Shown: positions 36,262 through 45,605, numbered from the stretch's first letter. The stretch: DNA of 64,000 bases from CAVZCK01 sp963798805 (GCA_963798805.1 CAWCVC010000002.1:744001-808000), one strand, 5' to 3'. Numbers and translations are program-made. The notes: generated by a model from the letters alone, not told the origin.

Positions 36262-36873
36262 ATGAGTGAAGCAGGAATGGAAAACAACCAGACACCGACC
36301 CAGCCCGCAAGACGCCGCGCCTGGGGCCGCCGCATCGCCTTCGGCGCTCTGCTCGTCGGCCTCGGCCTCGTCGCCGGCCAGGCCATCAACAACGTCTATG
36401 GCGAGCCGGGCATGTTCGGGCATGGATGGCATCATCACGGCCCGTTCGACCCCAGGCGGATGGCTGAGCGGATCGATCACCGGGTCGACAGAGTCCTGAC
36501 CCGCATCAACGCGACGCAGGAGCAGAAGGACAAGGTCGCCTCGATTTTCAGGTCGGCGACCAATGATGTGACCGGCCTCGGCGTTCACCCATGGGAGATG
36601 CGGCAGAAGCTGATCCAGCTGCTCTCGGCCGATAAGATCGACACGGCGGCCGTTGAAGCCTTGAGGGCCGAGCAGGTCAGCAAGTTCGACAGCGCCTCGA
36701 AACGCATGGTGCAGGCAATGACGGAAGCGGCCGAGGTACTGACGCCGGAGCAGCGCCACGATCTGGCGCAGCGCTTTCAGGAGCGGTTCTCGCATTGGGG
36801 ACCTCGGGATCGTCATGGCCCGCCTCAGCAGCCCGGCAATGCCGCCCCGCAGGAGCCAAGCGCGCCCAAGTGA
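36262..36873 (+). CDS. Periplasmic Spy/CpxP-like protein
   Basis: A 203-residue protein with a short basic N-terminus, one membrane or signal helix (IAFGALLVGLGLVAGQAI) and a helical periplasmic domain. It has His-rich (HGWHHHGPF) and LTPEQRHDLAQRFQE segments, the LTxxQ-type repeat of Spy, CpxP and heavy-metal sensor proteins. Such proteins are chaperones or feedback inhibitors of envelope-stress kinases. The response regulator and kinase that follow make a CpxP-CpxR-CpxA-like unit. The His-rich patch could bind metal; that is inference. Confidence 0.75.
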   Translation: MSEAGMENNQTPTQPARRRAWGRRIAFGALLVGLGLVAGQAINNVYGEPGMFGHGWHHHGPFDPRRMAERIDHRVDRVLTRINATQEQKDKVASIFRSATNDVTGLGVHPWEMRQKLIQLLSADKIDTAAVEALRAEQVSKFDSASKRMVQAMTEAAEVLTPEQRHDLAQRFQERFSHWGPRDRHGPPQQPGNAAPQEPSAPK

Positions 36874-36893
36874 GGACGGGCTGATTACAATGT

Positions 36894-36916
36894 GGGCGCC
36901 TCGGATCGAGGCGCCC
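36894..36916 (+). other. Strong hairpin between the CpxP-like and response regulator genes
   Basis: GGGCGCCTC and GAGGCGCCC form a perfect 9-bp stem with a five-base loop, 20 bases after the stop codon. There is no T-tract, so it may stabilise the upstream mRNA or lower read-through rather than end transcription. Confidence 0.45.
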
Positions 36917-36980
36917 ATGGGCCTAGCCCTTGGTGACAAGGAAATGATAGAGGGCATGGACAAGGAAGACGGCAAAGCTC

Positions 36981-37688
36981 ATGAGCGCCATGCCCACCAT
37001 TCTTCTGGTTGATGACGACGTCAGGTTGGCATCGATGGTCGCGGGTTATCTGCGCGACCATCAGCTTGACATCACCCATGCGGCGGACGGCCGCTCGGCC
37101 ATCACCGAGCTGAAGCACCGCGCCTTCGATCTCGTCATTCTCGACCTGATGCTCCCTGACACCGACGGCCTTGAGCTGTTCCGGCAGATGAAGTCGCAGC
37201 CGGCGCTGCAAAGCCTGCCGGTGATCATGCTGACGGCGCGCGGCGATCCGATGGACAAGGTCATCGGACTCGAAATCGGCGCCGAGGATTACATCGCCAA
37301 GCCCTTCGAGCCGCGCGAGCTGCTGGCCAGGGTGCGGGTGGTGCTGCGGCGCGGCCATCATCCGGCCGGCGATTTTCTCCGCTTTGGCCGGCTGGAGATC
37401 GACCAGGGCAGCCGCTCCGTCCGCGTCGACGGCGAAGAGAAGAGCCTCACCAGCTACCAGTTCGATCTTCTCCTGGCCATGGCCGAGCGGGCAGGGCGCG
37501 TCCTCTCGCGCGAGACGCTGGCCGAAGCTGTGCGGGCCGATCATCAGCCCTACGACCCTTCGCTCGACCGCTCGATCGACGTCCATATCGCCCGACTGCG
37601 CGCGGCCATTGAGGACGATCCGAAAGCGCCCCGGCGTATTCTCACCGTGCGCGGCGTCGGCTATGTCTTCGCCAAGGCGCAGAGCTGA
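36981..37688 (+). CDS. OmpR-family response regulator
   Basis: The receiver domain (about 4-118) has the acidic pair in LLVDDDVRLA, the phospho-acceptor Asp in LVILDLMLPDTDG and the Lys in AEDYIAKPFEPRELLARV. The C-terminal winged helix (about 135-233) ends in RRILTVRGVGYVFA, typical of OmpR/PhoB proteins. It overlaps the kinase gene by one base (TGATG). It probably controls envelope or metal stress genes, judged from the CpxP-like gene upstream. Confidence 0.93.
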   Translation: MSAMPTILLVDDDVRLASMVAGYLRDHQLDITHAADGRSAITELKHRAFDLVILDLMLPDTDGLELFRQMKSQPALQSLPVIMLTARGDPMDKVIGLEIGAEDYIAKPFEPRELLARVRVVLRRGHHPAGDFLRFGRLEIDQGSRSVRVDGEEKSLTSYQFDLLLAMAERAGRVLSRETLAEAVRADHQPYDPSLDRSIDVHIARLRAAIEDDPKAPRRILTVRGVGYVFAKAQS

Positions 37689-39019
37689 TGAGCCGGCTCT
37701 ATCTCCGCATCTATCTCACGGTTCTCGGAAGCCTCTTTGTCTTCGCCCTGCTCGCCGCGCTCACCGCCACCATTCTGCGGATCTTCGATGAGGATGAGGC
37801 GCGCCCCTGGCCTGAGACGGGGGCGACGATCGCGGAGCGCCTGCTGCCCGCGGACCGCGCGCCGGCCGAGCTTGCCCAGGATCTCGATTTCTGGAGCGAG
37901 CGGACCGGGTATGGGCTGATGCTGCTGGGGCCGGACGGCAGCGTCATCGCGAAAGCTGGCGACATGCCCCCCGGCGCGCCGGCCATCGTGTCGCGCCACG
38001 AGCCCGGCCATTCGCGCCATTGGCTCTGGGGACACCGGGGCGGCTTCTTCGGCCTGACCTTCAACGACGGACGGCGGCTCGTCGCCTTCCGGCCGCCGAC
38101 GCATCTCGACTGGTTCCGGCATCTGCGCTGGCTCGTTGCGATGGCGGGCATCGCGCTCGCCGTCGGCATTGCGGCTTATCCGCTCGTCCGCCATCTGACC
38201 CGGCGGCTTGAGCTTCTGGAGCAGGGCGTCGCCGCTTTCGGTGCGGGCGATCTCTCCGTGCGCGTGCCCGTCTCCGGGCGCGACGAGATCGCCGAGCTCG
38301 CCAAGACCTTCAACGCCTCCGCCGACCGCATCGAAGCGCTGCTCAACGCGCATAAGACCCTGCTTGCGAATGCCTCGCACGAATTGCGCTCGCCGCTATC
38401 GCGCCTGCGCATGGCCATCGAGCGCGCCGGCACAGGCGCGGACGCCGCCCCGGCCTATGCCGAGATGAGACGCAACATCGAGGAACTCGACGCCCTCGTC
38501 GGCGAGATCCTGCTGGCCAGCCGGCTGCAAGCGGGCGCGGCGGCCGACATCAAGCCCGAGCCGGTCGATCTTGTCGGGCTGCTCGCCGAGGAATGTGCGC
38601 ATTACTGTGTCGAGCTGAACGTAGCGGGTGGCGCGGCGTCTGTCATCAAGGGTGACGCGCGGCTGCTGCGGCGGCTGTTCCGCAACCTGCTGGAGAACGC
38701 GGCGCGTTATGGCGGCTCCGAGCCGATCAGCGTTGCCGTCGCTGCGGACGGCGGCGGCGCGCGCGTTTCGGTCTGCGATCGCGGCCCAGGCGTTCCTGGG
38801 GCCGAGCGCGAGAAGATCTTCGAGCCCTTCTATCGGCTGAAAGCCGTGCCGGAGAGTGTGGGCGGCGCCGGGTTGGGCCTGTCTCTCGTCGAGCAGATCG
38901 CCGAGCGCCATGGCGGGCGCGTGCGCTGCCTTCCGCGCGATGGCGGTGGCGCCTGCTTTGAGGTGCTGCTGCCGGTGGGCGATGATGAGCTCGGTGCTGG
39001 TCTCCGAGATCGAATTTGA
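37688..39019 (+). CDS. Sensor histidine kinase (CpxA/EnvZ-like)
   Basis: Two membrane helices (about 9-30 and 145-165) frame a periplasmic sensor domain of ~110 residues. HAMP follows (LEQGVAAFGAGDLSVRVPVSG), then HisKA with H in LLANASHELRSPLSRLRMAI and HATPase with NLLENAARYG, DRGPGVPGAE and GAGLGLSLVEQI. It is the partner of the OmpR-type regulator it overlaps. The signal is unknown. Confidence 0.92.
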   Translation: MSRLYLRIYLTVLGSLFVFALLAALTATILRIFDEDEARPWPETGATIAERLLPADRAPAELAQDLDFWSERTGYGLMLLGPDGSVIAKAGDMPPGAPAIVSRHEPGHSRHWLWGHRGGFFGLTFNDGRRLVAFRPPTHLDWFRHLRWLVAMAGIALAVGIAAYPLVRHLTRRLELLEQGVAAFGAGDLSVRVPVSGRDEIAELAKTFNASADRIEALLNAHKTLLANASHELRSPLSRLRMAIERAGTGADAAPAYAEMRRNIEELDALVGEILLASRLQAGAAADIKPEPVDLVGLLAEECAHYCVELNVAGGAASVIKGDARLLRRLFRNLLENAARYGGSEPISVAVAADGGGARVSVCDRGPGVPGAEREKIFEPFYRLKAVPESVGGAGLGLSLVEQIAERHGGRVRCLPRDGGGACFEVLLPVGDDELGAGLRDRI

Positions 39020-39098
39020 CACCCGCCTGCCTTAATGCTGCTAAAGGATGAGTGCGCAGGGCGCTGAGGCCGCCTGTATGCACGATCGGGGGAGAGTT

Positions 39099-39575
39099 AT
39101 GAGTGAGCCGTTCGACGCCAGCCGGATCTGGATCGAGCCTGTCAGCGCCGAAATCATTGCCGCACATCAGAAGACGATCGAGGGCCTGCAGTCGCGGGCG
39201 AGCGCCCTGGCCAATGCAAAGCTCCACGCCGAGCGAGAGTTGGGCCGCCTGGTGTCCGTCTGCAATCGCATTGCCTGGGGCTCCGTCCCCACGGATTTGC
39301 GCGCGCCCACGCCGACTGAGATGGCTGCGCTGCTCGACCACCTCAGCGCGGAGGACCGCGAGCGGCTGATGAGTGAAGCGCGCCAAGCCGCTGAACAGCG
39401 GGAACTGGTGGAGCGGATCGCCGATGCCGAGGCACGTTGTCTCGCTCAAATCGAGGCAGAGCAGATGAGGCGGGCCGAAGAAGAGGCGCTCAATGAGGAA
39501 TGGGCCGAATTCGAAGCTTTCGACAATGCGGAGAAGATGAAGCGCTTCGATGCCTGGCGCGCCTCGCGGCGATAA
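39099..39575 (+). CDS. Hypothetical protein, Glu/Arg-rich, helical
   Basis: A 158-residue soluble protein with a good GGGGAGAG site. It is mostly alpha-helical, with a charged coiled-coil-like C-terminal half (AEQRELVERIADAEARCLAQIEAEQMRRAEEEALNEE in pieces). No known domain is recognised. It converges on two unknown genes of the opposite strand with a nine-base gap. Confidence 0.6.
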   Translation: MSEPFDASRIWIEPVSAEIIAAHQKTIEGLQSRASALANAKLHAERELGRLVSVCNRIAWGSVPTDLRAPTPTEMAALLDHLSAEDRERLMSEARQAAEQRELVERIADAEARCLAQIEAEQMRRAEEEALNEEWAEFEAFDNAEKMKRFDAWRASRR

Positions 39576-39584
39576 GAGGGCGGG

Positions 39585-39962
39585 TCAATGCCGGGTGGCG
39601 TCCTCCTCTTCGACCGTCATACGGCGGCCGTCGCTGTTGAAGAACGCACCTCTATTCAGCTCCAGCCGGTCGGCGCGGACGCGCTCCTCGGTATCGGCGA
39701 GGCGAAGCTTGGCGAGCCGGTCAGGCACCGGGCCGCCGGTCTCGTCGCGCGAGGCGAAAAACGCCGCCGCGTTCCATCGATGCGGAGCGCCGCTCAGCAG
39801 CCCTTTCATGGTCGGCCAGTCAATCTCGTTGCCGAGCACATGCAGATAGGTCGATGCGACCGCCTCCACCGTCCGTTCACCGATTTCGAGCACCAGAATC
39901 AGTGCGGTGAACGGGCCGCGCCCGAACTCCTCCGCGATCCACTGGTCGAAATCCGCCAGCAT
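39585..39962 (-). CDS. Hypothetical protein downstream of the helical gene
   Basis: A 125-residue protein without signal peptide or membrane helix. It contains an ordered-looking N-terminal half (DQWIAEEFGRGPFTALILVLEIGE) and a polar tail. Its ATG overlaps the stop of the gene upstream (TGATG), so the two form a small operon. The function is unknown. Confidence 0.6.
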   Translation of the reverse strand: MLADFDQWIAEEFGRGPFTALILVLEIGERTVEAVASTYLHVLGNEIDWPTMKGLLSGAPHRWNAAAFFASRDETGGPVPDRLAKLRLADTEERVRADRLELNRGAFFNSDGRRMTVEEEDATRH

Positions 39963-40432
39963 CAGGCGTCCGGGAACATGAAGTCGTCGACATAGGTCTC
40001 GTATGCATCGAGGAAACGCCGGCCCTGCGCGCCCTCGAACCAGGCTTCGAACTCGGCAAAGAGCCGCTCCGGCGCGACGGCTTCGGCGTCGGCGGCGCCT
40101 TCGGTCCTGATCGCCATATAGATCGCCTCGGCCACAGGCTTCAGCCGCTCAGCCACCTCTTTCTTGCCCTCCTCGAGATCGTCGAGCGAGGTTCGGATCC
40201 AGCCGATATCCTTGAACACATAGGTGAGCTGTGCGCGGCAGGCCTCGTCGGCGGTCTCGCAAGTCGCGGCGGCACGCGCCATATCCTGCAGCGCATTGAA
40301 GCGGCGATAGGCATAGGCGCGCTCGGCTTCGAGACGCGCGATCTCGGCGGCAGCCCGGCGGCGATAGTCCTGCTCGCGCTTGCCGGCTGCGGCGGCCTCG
40401 TCTTCGAGCCGGGCGAGAAACGGGGCGGTCAT
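39962..40432 (-). CDS. Hypothetical helical protein next to selC
   Basis: A 156-residue protein, strongly helical in the first 60 residues (ARLEDEAAAAGKREQDYRR, then IARLEAERAYAYRRFNALQ), which may form a coiled coil. No family is recognised. It begins 26 bases after the 3' end of the tRNA-Sec gene on the same strand and could be transcribed with it. Confidence 0.6.
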   Translation of the reverse strand: MTAPFLARLEDEAAAAGKREQDYRRRAAAEIARLEAERAYAYRRFNALQDMARAAATCETADEACRAQLTYVFKDIGWIRTSLDDLEEGKKEVAERLKPVAEAIYMAIRTEGAADAEAVAPERLFAEFEAWFEGAQGRRFLDAYETYVDDFMFPDA

Positions 40433-40458
40433 CGTCTCAAATCCCTTCGCGGATCCAA

Positions 40459-40556
40459 TGGCGGAAGAGAGTGGGAGTCGAACCCACGAAAGACCGCTCT
40501 AAGCGGCCTCCACTGGCTTTGAAGGCCAGCCGTACCACCGGGAACGTTTCTCTTCC
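40459..40556 (-). tRNA. selC: tRNA-Sec (anticodon UCA)
   Basis: Read on the minus strand, the gene begins GGAAGAGA and ends TCTCTTCC-G-CCA, giving the eight-base-pair acceptor stem of bacterial tRNA-Sec and an encoded CCA. The anticodon arm reads GCTGGCCTTCAAAGCCAGT with TCA in the loop. A long extra arm (GGCCGCTT.. / ..AGCGGTC) and the T arm GTGGGTTCGACTCCCAC follow. It starts seven bases after the selB stop codon, so it is probably processed from the selA-selB transcript. Confidence 0.96.
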
Positions 40557-40563
40557 ATATGGA

Positions 40564-42472
40564 TCATGCCACTTCGCCGAAATAGGTCAATCGATCCTGG
40601 CGGACGCGGCGGCGATCTCCACGGCGAATTGTGACGCCCTGTTTGTCAAGAAATTCAAGGATTTGAATAGCAACCTTGCGGCCGTTGTCGATACGGTCGC
40701 GGAAGGCGGCGGCGGTGATTTCCGCCTCGGGAGCGCTTGCGGCGATGTCGGCCGCGATCCGGATCATCTCGGCGACGGCGGCGCGGAGGAAGAAATGGTC
40801 ATGCGCCACCTCGATGACCCGGCCGAGGCGGACGAGGCGGCGCATCAGATTGCGCAGCTCGCTTTCATCGACGTCGAAGGCATGCGCCAGATCACGCACG
40901 CGCGGCGGGCGGAAGCGCTCGGCCTGAAGCGCCGCTTCGACGCGCAGCCAGAGCGCCTCATCCTTGGCGCTAAGGCTGACCTTATGGCCCGGCAGGCGCA
41001 GCCAGGGGCCGTCGGCGACGACGCCGCCGATCTCCCGCTCCGCGGCCAGCACCTCGGCGAAAGCTTCCTTGGAGAGCCGGACGTCCATCATATTGCGCAG
41101 CCGCTCAACCTGGAGGCCGGGATGGTGAGGCGATGTCTCGTGATGGGTGGAAAGCGTAGCGATGAGATTCTGCCGCGCGGCGATCCAGCGCTCGTTGCTG
41201 AAGACGAAGAGGCCCGAGACGACCGCGCCGAGCCGGTCCCAGATCGCGCCGGCTTCCTCGGGTTTGAGATTATAGGCGACGGCGAAGGGGAAGCGCTCGA
41301 TGGCGCCCGGCTCCAGCGCGAGTAGCCGGCCGGCGGCCTCCTCGGCGGGATTGGCCAGCGCAGCGAGCCGATCGAGACGCTCAGGGCGGCGACGATGGCG
41401 GATCGAGGCGAAGGGATCGACGACACGGCCGCCGCCGATGGTCGACTGCGCCGACTGGTCGCGCAGGATCAGCCGGTCATGCGCAAGGGCACCGATCGGC
41501 GCATCGAGCACGATCTGGGCGAAGGCGCTGTCGCCCGGCGCCAGGTTGTCGCCTTCGAGCAGCGCCACGCGGCCCATGCGACGGGCGGCGGCGAGGTGGA
41601 CATGCACCGAAGTCCAGTGCCGGAGCGGTTTCTTCTCGCTGGCGAGCAGGTTGAGCCGGATGTCGACGACCGAGGTCGGAGCGTGGATTTCCGAGGCGAG
41701 AGCCCAGTCGCCGCGCTCGATCTCATCCTTGCCGAGGCGCTGGCCGACAAGGTTCAGCGCACAGCGGTCGCCGGCGGTAGCGTACTCGGCCCGCCGGTTC
41801 TGGGCGTGAAGGCCGCGCACGCGGGCCTCTAATCCCTCGGGAGAGACCATCAGCCGGTCGCCGACGCTGATCTTGCCGGCAAACAGCGTGCCGGTCACGA
41901 TGAGCCCCGAGCCGCGCAGAGTGAAGGCGCGGTCGATGGCGAGGCGCGGGAAGCCGCCCGCGGGACGGCGCTCGGCGCTGTGCAGGGCGAGCAGGTCCTG
42001 CAGGGCATCGATGCCTTCGCCGGTCAGGCTGGAGACGGGCAGGACCGGTGCACCGGCGAGCTTCGTCGGTGCGATTAGAGTTCTGGATTTCGGAGACGCG
42101 GCGGGCGCGCAATTCGTCGTCGGCGAGGTCGGCTTTGGTCAGCGCTACGATGCCGGTTCCGATGCCGAGCAGATCGACGATCTGCAAATGCTCGATGGTC
42201 TGCGGCATTATTCCGTCATCGGCGGCGACCACCAAAAGCACGAGATCGATGCCGGTCGCGCCGGCGAGCATGTTGTGGACGAAGCGCTCGTGACCGGGCA
42301 CGTCGACAAAGCCGAGCACCGAGCCGTCCGGCAGCAGATGATAGGCATAGCCGAGATCGATGGTGATGCCGCGCCGCTTCTCCTCGGCAAGCCGGTCGGC
42401 ATCGACGCCGGTCAGGGCTTTGACGAGGGCGGTCTTGCCGTGGTCGATATGGCCGGCGGTACCGACGATCAT
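40564..42472 (-). pseudogene. selB: Selenocysteine-specific elongation factor SelB, one-base frameshift as read
   Basis: SelB carries Sec-tRNA to UGA codons followed by a SECIS element. The N-terminal part has the GTPase motifs GTAGHIDHGKTALVKAL and DVPGHERFVHNML, then stops making sense after VSEIQ. One base further on, another frame continues with TLIAPTKLAGAPVLPVSS and runs through TGTLFAGKISVGDRL to the C-terminal winged helices, ending at 40564. Removing one A in the GAACTC at 42078-42083 restores a 635-residue protein of normal length. This may be gene decay or a sequence error. The start overlaps the Sel1-repeat gene (ATGA). Confidence 0.88.
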
Positions 42473-43260
42473 GCGCCGATGCCTCCAGCTGAGGCGAGAC
42501 TTGCGGCCTCGGCGCGCTGGGCAGGCGTTGCCGCCACTTCGGCCTGAGCAATGAAGCTGGCGGCAACCTCGCTGCCATTCGCGCGGGCTCGATAGAGCCA
42601 CATCAGGGCGGTGACAGGATCGGGCGCGACGCCGCAGCCCATGAGATGCGCCGCGCCTAACATGGCCTGGGCTTCGGCGTGGCCGAGCGCAGCGGCCTTG
42701 CCCCACCAGCGGGCGGCCGCATCCGGGTCGCGCTCGACGCCGAGCGCGTTGTGATAGAGGTCGCCAAGCCGCGCCATGGCCTCGACCCGGCCGGCTTCCG
42801 CCGCCTGGAGCCCGTATGCCAGTGCCTTGGCGTAATCCTGCCCGACGCCGCCGCCGACCAAAAACATCCAGCTCGCCATGTCTGCGGCTTCGGCATCGCC
42901 GAGATCGGCGGCGCGGCTGTACCATTCGGCGGCGATGCCATGATCCTGCGGCACGCCGTGGCCCTCGTAATATAGCAGGGCGAGATTGCGCATCGCCGAG
43001 ACCAGGCCGGCCTCGGCCGCGCGGGCGATGAGCGCAGCACCATGGGCTTCGTTGCGGCTGACGCCGTCGCCGTCCAGATAGAGCGCGCCGATGGCATTGA
43101 GAGCGCGTGGCTCGTTGGCTTCGGTGAGCGGCACCCAAATACGCAAGGCGGCGGCCGTGTCCCCGGCCTTGTGCGCGGCGAGCGCGTCGTCGAGCCGCTT
43201 CCCCGCATCCTCGGGCAGTCCGGTCTTCTTCTGTGAAAGGAAACGGCGGAACAGTTCCAT
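42469..43260 (-). CDS. Sel1-like TPR repeat protein in the sel operon
   Basis: This 263-residue protein has about five Sel1-like repeats, e.g. AINAIGALYLDGDGVSRNE-like blocks with Ala-rich helices (MRNLALLYYEGHGVPQD, MARLGDLYHNALGVERD, MLGAAHLMGCGVAPD). There is no clear signal peptide. Such repeats mediate protein contacts. It overlaps selB by four bases and follows selA by nine, so it is translated as part of the selenocysteine operon. A matching gene is often seen between selA and selB in alphaproteobacteria as far as I recall; its role is not established. Confidence 0.85.
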   Translation of the reverse strand: MELFRRFLSQKKTGLPEDAGKRLDDALAAHKAGDTAAALRIWVPLTEANEPRALNAIGALYLDGDGVSRNEAHGAALIARAAEAGLVSAMRNLALLYYEGHGVPQDHGIAAEWYSRAADLGDAEAADMASWMFLVGGGVGQDYAKALAYGLQAAEAGRVEAMARLGDLYHNALGVERDPDAAARWWGKAAALGHAEAQAMLGAAHLMGCGVAPDPVTALMWLYRARANGSEVAASFIAQAEVAATPAQRAEAASLASAGGIGA

Positions 43261-43269
43261 CGCCGCCTC

Positions 43270-44733
43270 CTAAACGGCGAGAGCGGCAAATTGTTCGGCC
43301 AGAAGCGCCTCGTCCTTCCCCTCCAGGCAGCGCAGATCGAGCCAGAGCCGGCCATCGGTGATGCGGCCGATGATGGGAATTGGCAGGGTGCGGAGCTTTG
43401 CAGCGAAGGCTTCCAGCCTGGCGCCGGAGCCGCGCGCCTGTTTGGTCGCGAAGGTGATGGCGAAGCTCGGCATTAGATCGAGGGGCAGGGCGCCGGAGCC
43501 GATCTGGCTGTGACACGGCGCGATCTCGGCTTTGATGCCGTCCGGCAGATGCGCCGCCACGGCCGGCAGAATGCGCTCGGCGGCGGCGCGGATCTCCTCT
43601 GCGGGCCGGGCGAGCAGCCGGATGGTCGGCAGCTTTTCGCGCAGCTTGTCGGGATCGGCGTAAAGCTTCAGCGTCGCCTCGATGGCCGCAAGCCGGATCT
43701 TGTCGAGCCGCAGCGCGCGTTTCATCGGGTGCTTGGCGATGCGGGCGACGAGATCCTTGCGTCCGGCGATGAAACCGGCCTGCGGACCGCCCAGCAGCTT
43801 GTCGCCGGAGAAGGTGACGATATCGGCACCCGCCTTGATCGAAGCGGCTGCGTTCGGCTCGTACGGCAGACCGTAGCGGCGCAGGTCGGTGAGCGTCCCG
43901 GAGCCGAGATCCTCGATGACCGGCAGGCTCCACTGCCGGCCGAGCGCGGCCAGCTCTTCCATGCCGACAGTCTTGGTAAAGCCTTTCACGGCGTAGTTGG
44001 AGCAATGCACCTTCATGATCAGGCCGGTGTCCGCCCCGATGGCGCGCTCATAATCGGCAAGATGGGTGCGGTTCGTGGTGCCAACCTCGACCAGCCGGCA
44101 GCCGGCCTCGCGCATAATGTCGGGGATGCGGAACGAGCCGCCGATCTCGACCAGCTCGCCGCGCGAGACGATGACGTCCTTGCCGCGCGCCAGCGCCGCC
44201 AGCACCAGAAACACGGCGGCGGCGTTGTTGTTCACCGCCGAGACCGCCTCGGCCCCGGTCAGCTCGGTCAGCCAGCGCTCGATATGGCGGTCGCGCTCGC
44301 CGCGCTCGCCTTGCGCCAGCTCATATTCGAGCGTGGTCGGCGAGCGCATGGCCTCGACCGCCGCAGCGACTGCCTCTTCCGCAATCAGAGCGCGGCCGAG
44401 ATTGGTGTGCAGCACGGTGCCGGTGAGGTTGAAGACGCGCCGCTGGGACGGCGCAGAGCGGCTGGCAAGCTCCGCGGCACAAGCCTCCGCGACGGCCGCC
44501 TCGCCCGCCGTCAGCCGCCCCGCGCGTATGGCATCGGCAGCGCCGCGCAGCGCATCGACAACCGGCGCGCGGCCATATTCGGTCTCAAGCACCGCGATTG
44601 CCGGCCATTTCAACATGGCATCGATCGACGGCGGAACGCGCCGCTTGGCGCAACCTTCCGCGACTGGTTGGTCTTTGCCGCTCGTCGCTGCTAGATCACC
44701 GGCACGTAAGGGTTTGGAGCGTGACGTTTCCAT
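43270..44733 (-). CDS. selA: L-seryl-tRNA(Sec) selenium transferase (SelA)
   Basis: A PLP enzyme that turns Ser-tRNA-Sec into Sec-tRNA-Sec using selenophosphate. Key blocks are FNLTGTVLHTNLGRALI, AVNNNAAAVFLVLAALARGKDVIVSRGELVEIGGSFRIPDIM in pieces, EDLGSGTLTDL and TFSGDKLLGGPQAGFI with the PLP lysine. At 487 residues it is complete. The start overlaps the end of fdhE by about 40 bases; an internal Met may be the real start. selD, needed for selenophosphate, is not in the window. Confidence 0.95.
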   Translation of the reverse strand: METSRSKPLRAGDLAATSGKDQPVAEGCAKRRVPPSIDAMLKWPAIAVLETEYGRAPVVDALRGAADAIRAGRLTAGEAAVAEACAAELASRSAPSQRRVFNLTGTVLHTNLGRALIAEEAVAAAVEAMRSPTTLEYELAQGERGERDRHIERWLTELTGAEAVSAVNNNAAAVFLVLAALARGKDVIVSRGELVEIGGSFRIPDIMREAGCRLVEVGTTNRTHLADYERAIGADTGLIMKVHCSNYAVKGFTKTVGMEELAALGRQWSLPVIEDLGSGTLTDLRRYGLPYEPNAAASIKAGADIVTFSGDKLLGGPQAGFIAGRKDLVARIAKHPMKRALRLDKIRLAAIEATLKLYADPDKLREKLPTIRLLARPAEEIRAAAERILPAVAAHLPDGIKAEIAPCHSQIGSGALPLDLMPSFAITFATKQARGSGARLEAFAAKLRTLPIPIIGRITDGRLWLDLRCLEGKDEALLAEQFAALAV

Positions 44734-45605
44734 CCGGCGTTACTGACCATCATGTCGAGCGACAGCGTTGCGAGATCGTCGCAAAGCGCTTCGACGGCCA
44801 TGTTTTTTTCTTGATAGAACAGCTTGGAATAGGTCTGGCAACTGTCGCAGGTCTCGCATTTGGCAAAGCCGTCGCTGCCTTCGATCGCATGATAGGCGAC
44901 GGTCTTTTCCTCTCCGCAACTAATACAGCGGACCCGCCCATGATGCCAGCTTGTCGAACAAAGCCCACAGGTCAAATAGCGCCGGCCATGGGCGGCGTCG
45001 GCGACAACGACGCCGGCAACGGGAGCCGAGCCACAGACGGGGCAAAGCCCGGTCGCAGCGAGCGGCTTGATCCGGCTCTTGTCGAGGAGCGCAGCGATGC
45101 GCGCGAATTCGACCTGCAGCGCGGCGACGGCGAACAGCGCCTCGCCCTGCCAATTCGGCGGCACGGCTTTGGTGAGGAATGCACGGGCCAGGCTATCGAG
45201 ATGGTCGTCGGTCGCTTTGGCGAGCACGTCGAGCACATCTGTAGCGGCGCTTGGCAGGCCGTCCCGCGCGATCGCACCGGCGATGAAGCGCAGGGCCTCG
45301 CGATAGCTCGCGGTCGGCACCCAGCTTTCCGTGGCAAGGAGCGGCATGCCGTGCTCGCCTGCCAGCGCCATGTCACTTTCGGATGGCGTCTCGACCGGGC
45401 TGCAAACGGACAAGGCTCTGGCCTGCGCAGCGAAGACCTTCTGCATCATGCCAAGGAAAGCTGCCGCGGGATGGCCTTCGGCGAGCGTGCGCATCCGCTC
45501 AGCGCGCTTGCCGAACAAAAATTCCGGCCGCGGCAGACGGACGAACTCGTCCACCGCGGCCTTTCCGATACTCAGATCCCCGAATTGGGGCGTCTGTTCA
45601 CTCAT
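44691..45605 (-). CDS. fdhE: Formate dehydrogenase accessory protein FdhE
   Basis: FdhE helps assemble respiratory formate dehydrogenases. The 304-residue protein has a helical N-terminal half and a C-terminal zinc/iron-binding half with four CxxC-type pairs: CPVCGSAP, CGLCSTSWHHGRVRC, CISCGEE and CETCDSCQTY. This matches the family exactly. It overlaps fdoI upstream by four bases and selA downstream. Its usual client, FdoGH, is deleted in this locus. Confidence 0.94.
   Translation of the reverse strand: MSEQTPQFGDLSIGKAAVDEFVRLPRPEFLFGKRAERMRTLAEGHPAAAFLGMMQKVFAAQARALSVCSPVETPSESDMALAGEHGMPLLATESWVPTASYREALRFIAGAIARDGLPSAATDVLDVLAKATDDHLDSLARAFLTKAVPPNWQGEALFAVAALQVEFARIAALLDKSRIKPLAATGLCPVCGSAPVAGVVVADAAHGRRYLTCGLCSTSWHHGRVRCISCGEEKTVAYHAIEGSDGFAKCETCDSCQTYSKLFYQEKNMAVEALCDDLATLSLDMMVSNAGWKRHAPNPYVPVI

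Noticed and set aside
38995..39045. A possible fourth, degenerate copy of hairpin A (CGAATTTGACACCCGCC)
   Set aside because: Only about 16 bases match one arm; there is no complementary arm or hairpin B, and part of it is the end of the kinase gene.
41723..44005. A single 760-codon minus-strand frame covering part of selA to selB
   Set aside because: It is an out-of-frame reading of selA and the Sel1 gene that runs into the true start of selB. The genes overlapping it have clear families; only its SelB N-terminal part is real.
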